Source: Nitriliruptoraceae bacterium (GTDB lineage: Bacteria > Actinomycetota > Nitriliruptoria > Nitriliruptorales > Nitriliruptoraceae). Taken from it: 8,285 nucleotides of DNA. The DNA lies in NCBI GenBank assembly GCA_007134165.1, contig SLLJ01000396.1, forward strand, positions 1-8,285, in the 5' to 3' direction. Within the stretch, counting starts at the first letter, position 1; each line of letters starts with the position of its first letter. Below are positions 7,100 to 8,285 of this stretch, piece by piece. A program made the position numbers and the translations under genes. The notes beneath the pieces were generated by a model. The model did not search any database. It was not told the DNA's origin and saw nothing but the letters and a program-made list of their open reading frames with translations.

Positions 7100-7200
7100 G
7101 CCCGATGCACCGCGGATCCGACCACGGTCTGCCCCGTCCGTCCGGCCGCCGCCGACGCGCGTGAGCATTCTGCGCTGACCGACGAGCGTGGGGCTGGAAC

Positions 7201-7249
7201 TCCACCACCGGACGGGAGCTCCACCACCGGACGGTGGCTCCACCACCGG
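7201..7249 (+). repeat. 19-bp tandem repeat, two full copies plus 11 bp
   Basis: TCCACCACCGG starts at 7201, 7220 and 7239, an exact 19-nt period. Copies one and two share TCCACCACCGGACGG and agree at 17 of 19 bases; copy three keeps only the first 11. Part of copy two with the bases after it forms the dyad CCACCG-GA-CGGTGG (7224-7237). It ends about 36 nt upstream of the candidate arc -10 box, where an activator or repressor could bind. With three copies and no spacers it is not a CRISPR array. Confidence 0.75.
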
Positions 7250-7271
7250 CGTGACCCGGTATCCGGGGCGT

Positions 7272-7285
7272 GGGGACGGGTCCCC
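7272..7285. promoter_or_regulatory. Perfect 14-bp dyad, candidate operator of arc
   Basis: GGGGAC-GG-GTCCCC is a perfect inverted repeat with a 2-nt centre. It abuts the candidate -10 box at 7286, so a bound dimer would cover the spacer between -35 and -10. The palindrome is seen directly; its operator role is inferred. Confidence 0.35.
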
Positions 7286-7291
7286 TACACT
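7286..7291 (+). promoter_or_regulatory. Candidate -10 box of arc
   Basis: TACACT fits the TANNNT pattern and has the same C-TANNNT-G context as the box before the ttuA-like gene. It would give an untranslated leader of roughly 100 nt before the GTG at 7396. No good -35 is visible at the usual distance. Confidence 0.33.
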
Positions 7292-7385
7292 GCCGGCTCC
7301 GAGGCCGCGGCCCGGACGGGTCGCGGCGCAGCATCGAACTTGCCGGTATCCGCTCGAACCTGGGCGGAACGGTGGACCCGACGCC

Positions 7386-7390
7386 AGGAG
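7386..7390 (+). promoter_or_regulatory. Ribosome binding site that fixes the arc start
   Basis: AGGAG lies 5 nt before the GTG at 7396. It favours that codon over an in-frame GTG at 7372 and an ATG at 7417. Confidence 0.65.
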
Positions 7391-7395
7391 CGCGC

Positions 7396-8285
7396 GTGAG
7401 CCAGCCCGGGCCGCAGATGCCGTGGCCACCCGAGGACCGCGGCGCCGACCACGACCAAGCCGGCCGCGACCCTCAGTCGCAGGCCGCGGAGCTCGATCTG
7501 CTCCGCGACGAGATCGAGCAACTCCGCCGCCGGCTCGGCTCGGCCCCGTCACGCATCCAGGTCCTGGAGGAGCGGCTGCTCGAGACCCGTGGGCAGCTCA
7601 CCGCGGCCACCGCTCAGAACGCGAAGCTCACCGAGACACTGCGAAGCGCCCGGGAGCAGCTGGCCACGCTCAAGGAGGAGGTCGAGCGGCTCGCCGCCCC
7701 GCCCCGCACCTACGCCACGCTGGTCGAACGCAGCGAGTCGGAGCACACCGCCACCGTCATGGTCTCGGGCCGCAAGCTCGAGGTCGGGCTGGCGCCGGAT
7801 CTCGAGCTCGATGAGCTGGTGCCGGGCCGCGAGGTCCAGCTCAACGACGCCATGAACGTGGTGGCCATCGGACGTTTCGAGGACCGCGGCGAGCTGATGA
7901 CCATCTCGGAGCGGCTCGACGACGGCCGGCTCCTGGTGGTCGGCCACAGCGACGACGAGCGCATCGTGCACCTCGCCCACCCGCTGGTGGCAGCGCCGCT
8001 CAAGGCGGGCGACAGCGTGCTGGTCGACCCCCGCTCGAACACCGCGATCGAGCGGGTGCCAAAGTCCGAGGTCGAGCAACTGATCCTCGAGCAGGTCCCT
8101 GACGTCACCTATGAGCAGATCGGCGGGCTCGGCGAGCAGGTCGAGGCGATCCGTGATGCGGTGGAGTTGCCCTACCTGTACGCCGACCTGTTCGTCGAGC
8201 ATGAGCTCGAAGCGCCCAAGGGGATCCTGCTGTACGGACCGCCTGGGTGCGGCAAGACCATGATCGCCAAGGCGGTCGCCAACGC
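7396..8285 (+). CDS. arc: Proteasome-associated AAA ATPase ARC/Mpa, N-terminal part (3' truncated by window edge)
   Basis: ARC (Mpa in mycobacteria) is the hexameric ring ATPase that binds pupylated proteins, unfolds them and feeds them into the 20S proteasome core. The window holds 296 full codons of a family of about 590-610 residues. Residues 1-30 are a polar disordered head. About 31-100 form a coiled coil in two parts split by GSAPS, with LRDEIEQLRRRL and LKEEVERL; the mycobacterial counterpart is where Pup docks. About 104-235 correspond to the tandem OB folds (VMVSGRKLEVGL, NVVAIGRFEDRGEL). The AAA module begins at VPDVTYEQIGGLGEQVE (234-250), with AVELPYLYADLF and Walker A GPPGCGKT at 281-288. 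Walker B, the arginine finger and the C-terminal GQYL-type proteasome anchor are beyond the edge. GTG 7396 is chosen for its AGGAG. TrmI upstream of ARC is a known actinobacterial gene order. Confidence 0.95.
   Translation, partial: MSQPGPQMPWPPEDRGADHDQAGRDPQSQAAELDLLRDEIEQLRRRLGSAPSRIQVLEERLLETRGQLTAATAQNAKLTETLRSAREQLATLKEEVERLAAPPRTYATLVERSESEHTATVMVSGRKLEVGLAPDLELDELVPGREVQLNDAMNVVAIGRFEDRGELMTISERLDDGRLLVVGHSDDERIVHLAHPLVAAPLKAGDSVLVDPRSNTAIERVPKSEVEQLILEQVPDVTYEQIGGLGEQVEAIRDAVELPYLYADLFVEHELEAPKGILLYGPPGCGKTMIAKAVAN

Larger units (their letters stand above)
7100..7395. other. Non-coding stretch ahead of arc holding several short repeats
   Basis: No convincing gene is visible in these 296 bases, although open frames exist in this GC-rich DNA. 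The stretch holds, in order, a 19-bp tandem repeat (7201-7249), the first copy of CCGGTATCCG (7256-7265), and a 14-bp dyad (7272-7285) with a candidate -10 box (7286-7291). These are followed by the palindrome GGCCGCGGCC near 7303, TCGAACTTG/TCGAACCTG (7334-7342 and 7354-7362), the second CCGGTATCCG (7343-7352) and the arc ribosome binding site. It reads as the control region of arc. It may also serve the minus-strand gene, since the two would be divergently transcribed. Confidence 0.5.

Noticed and set aside
6990..7178. 62-codon plus-strand open frame between trmI and arc
   Set aside because: It has no ribosome binding site and no recognisable fold, and the opposite strand gives a far more protein-like hydrophobic sequence in the same place.
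7201..7249. Start of a CRISPR array or coding tandem repeat
   Set aside because: The units are directly adjacent with no spacers and only two to three copies, no cas genes are present, and no supported gene runs through them.
5685..7334. 549-codon open frame on the minus strand opposite trmI
   Set aside because: Its protein is low-complexity and Gly/Arg/His-rich with no motif, and it is antisense to the end of the thiolase gene and all of trmI.
7188..7814. 208-codon plus-strand open frame over the start of arc
   Set aside because: It overlaps the well-supported ARC frame in another phase, and its product is Arg/Pro/Gly-rich with no motif.

Overview
This is a GC-rich window (roughly 70% G+C by eye, strong G/C bias at third codon positions) with dense same-strand genes, GTG starts and AGGAG-type ribosome binding sites. 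It ends in the N-terminal part of a proteasome-associated AAA ATPase (ARC/Mpa). That family belongs to the Pup-proteasome system, so the source is most likely an actinobacterium. A TtuA-type tRNA thiolase directly beside TrmI and ARC is unlike the classic mycobacterial locus. This makes a deep-branching actinobacterial lineage such as Acidimicrobiia plausible, but the lineage is an inference and cannot be fixed from the window.

Layout: (1) 1-1413, the C-terminal half of aconitase, cut by the window edge. (2) 1516-2157, MsrA methionine sulfoxide reductase, 102 nt downstream with no obvious promoter between, so probably read through from aconitase. (3) 2229-4712, a large glycoside hydrolase family 65 protein, probably a disaccharide phosphorylase. 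(4) 4816-5961, a TtuA-type tRNA 2-thiolation enzyme whose first 66 residues are a fused ubiquitin-like (TtuB/ThiS/MoaD-like) sulfur-carrier domain that still carries an internal Ser-Gly-Gly. (5) 5958-6884, TrmI tRNA m1A58 methyltransferase, overlapping gene 4 by four bases. (6) 6902-7099 on the minus strand, a possible 65-residue membrane protein convergent to trmI. (7) 7100-7395, a non-coding stretch with three 19-bp tandem repeats, a 14-bp dyad abutting a candidate -10 box, and two other short direct repeats. (8) 7396 to the window end, the N-terminal 296 residues of ARC/Mpa.

The most coherent biology is in genes 4 and 5. TtuA makes 2-thiouridine/2-thioribothymidine at tRNA position 54 and TrmI makes m1A58. 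In the T loop these two bases form the reverse-Hoogsteen 54-58 pair, and in Thermus the m1A58 modification is known to promote thiolation of 54. The pair therefore looks like a translationally coupled T-loop modification module, with the sulfur carrier built into the thiolase. It sits just upstream of the bacterial proteasome ATPase, which places a ubiquitin-fold protein next to a proteasome locus. Any functional link between those two is speculative.

Three intergenic regions (before genes 3, 4 and 8) each carry a similar C-TANNNT-type box, which suggests that those genes have their own promoters.
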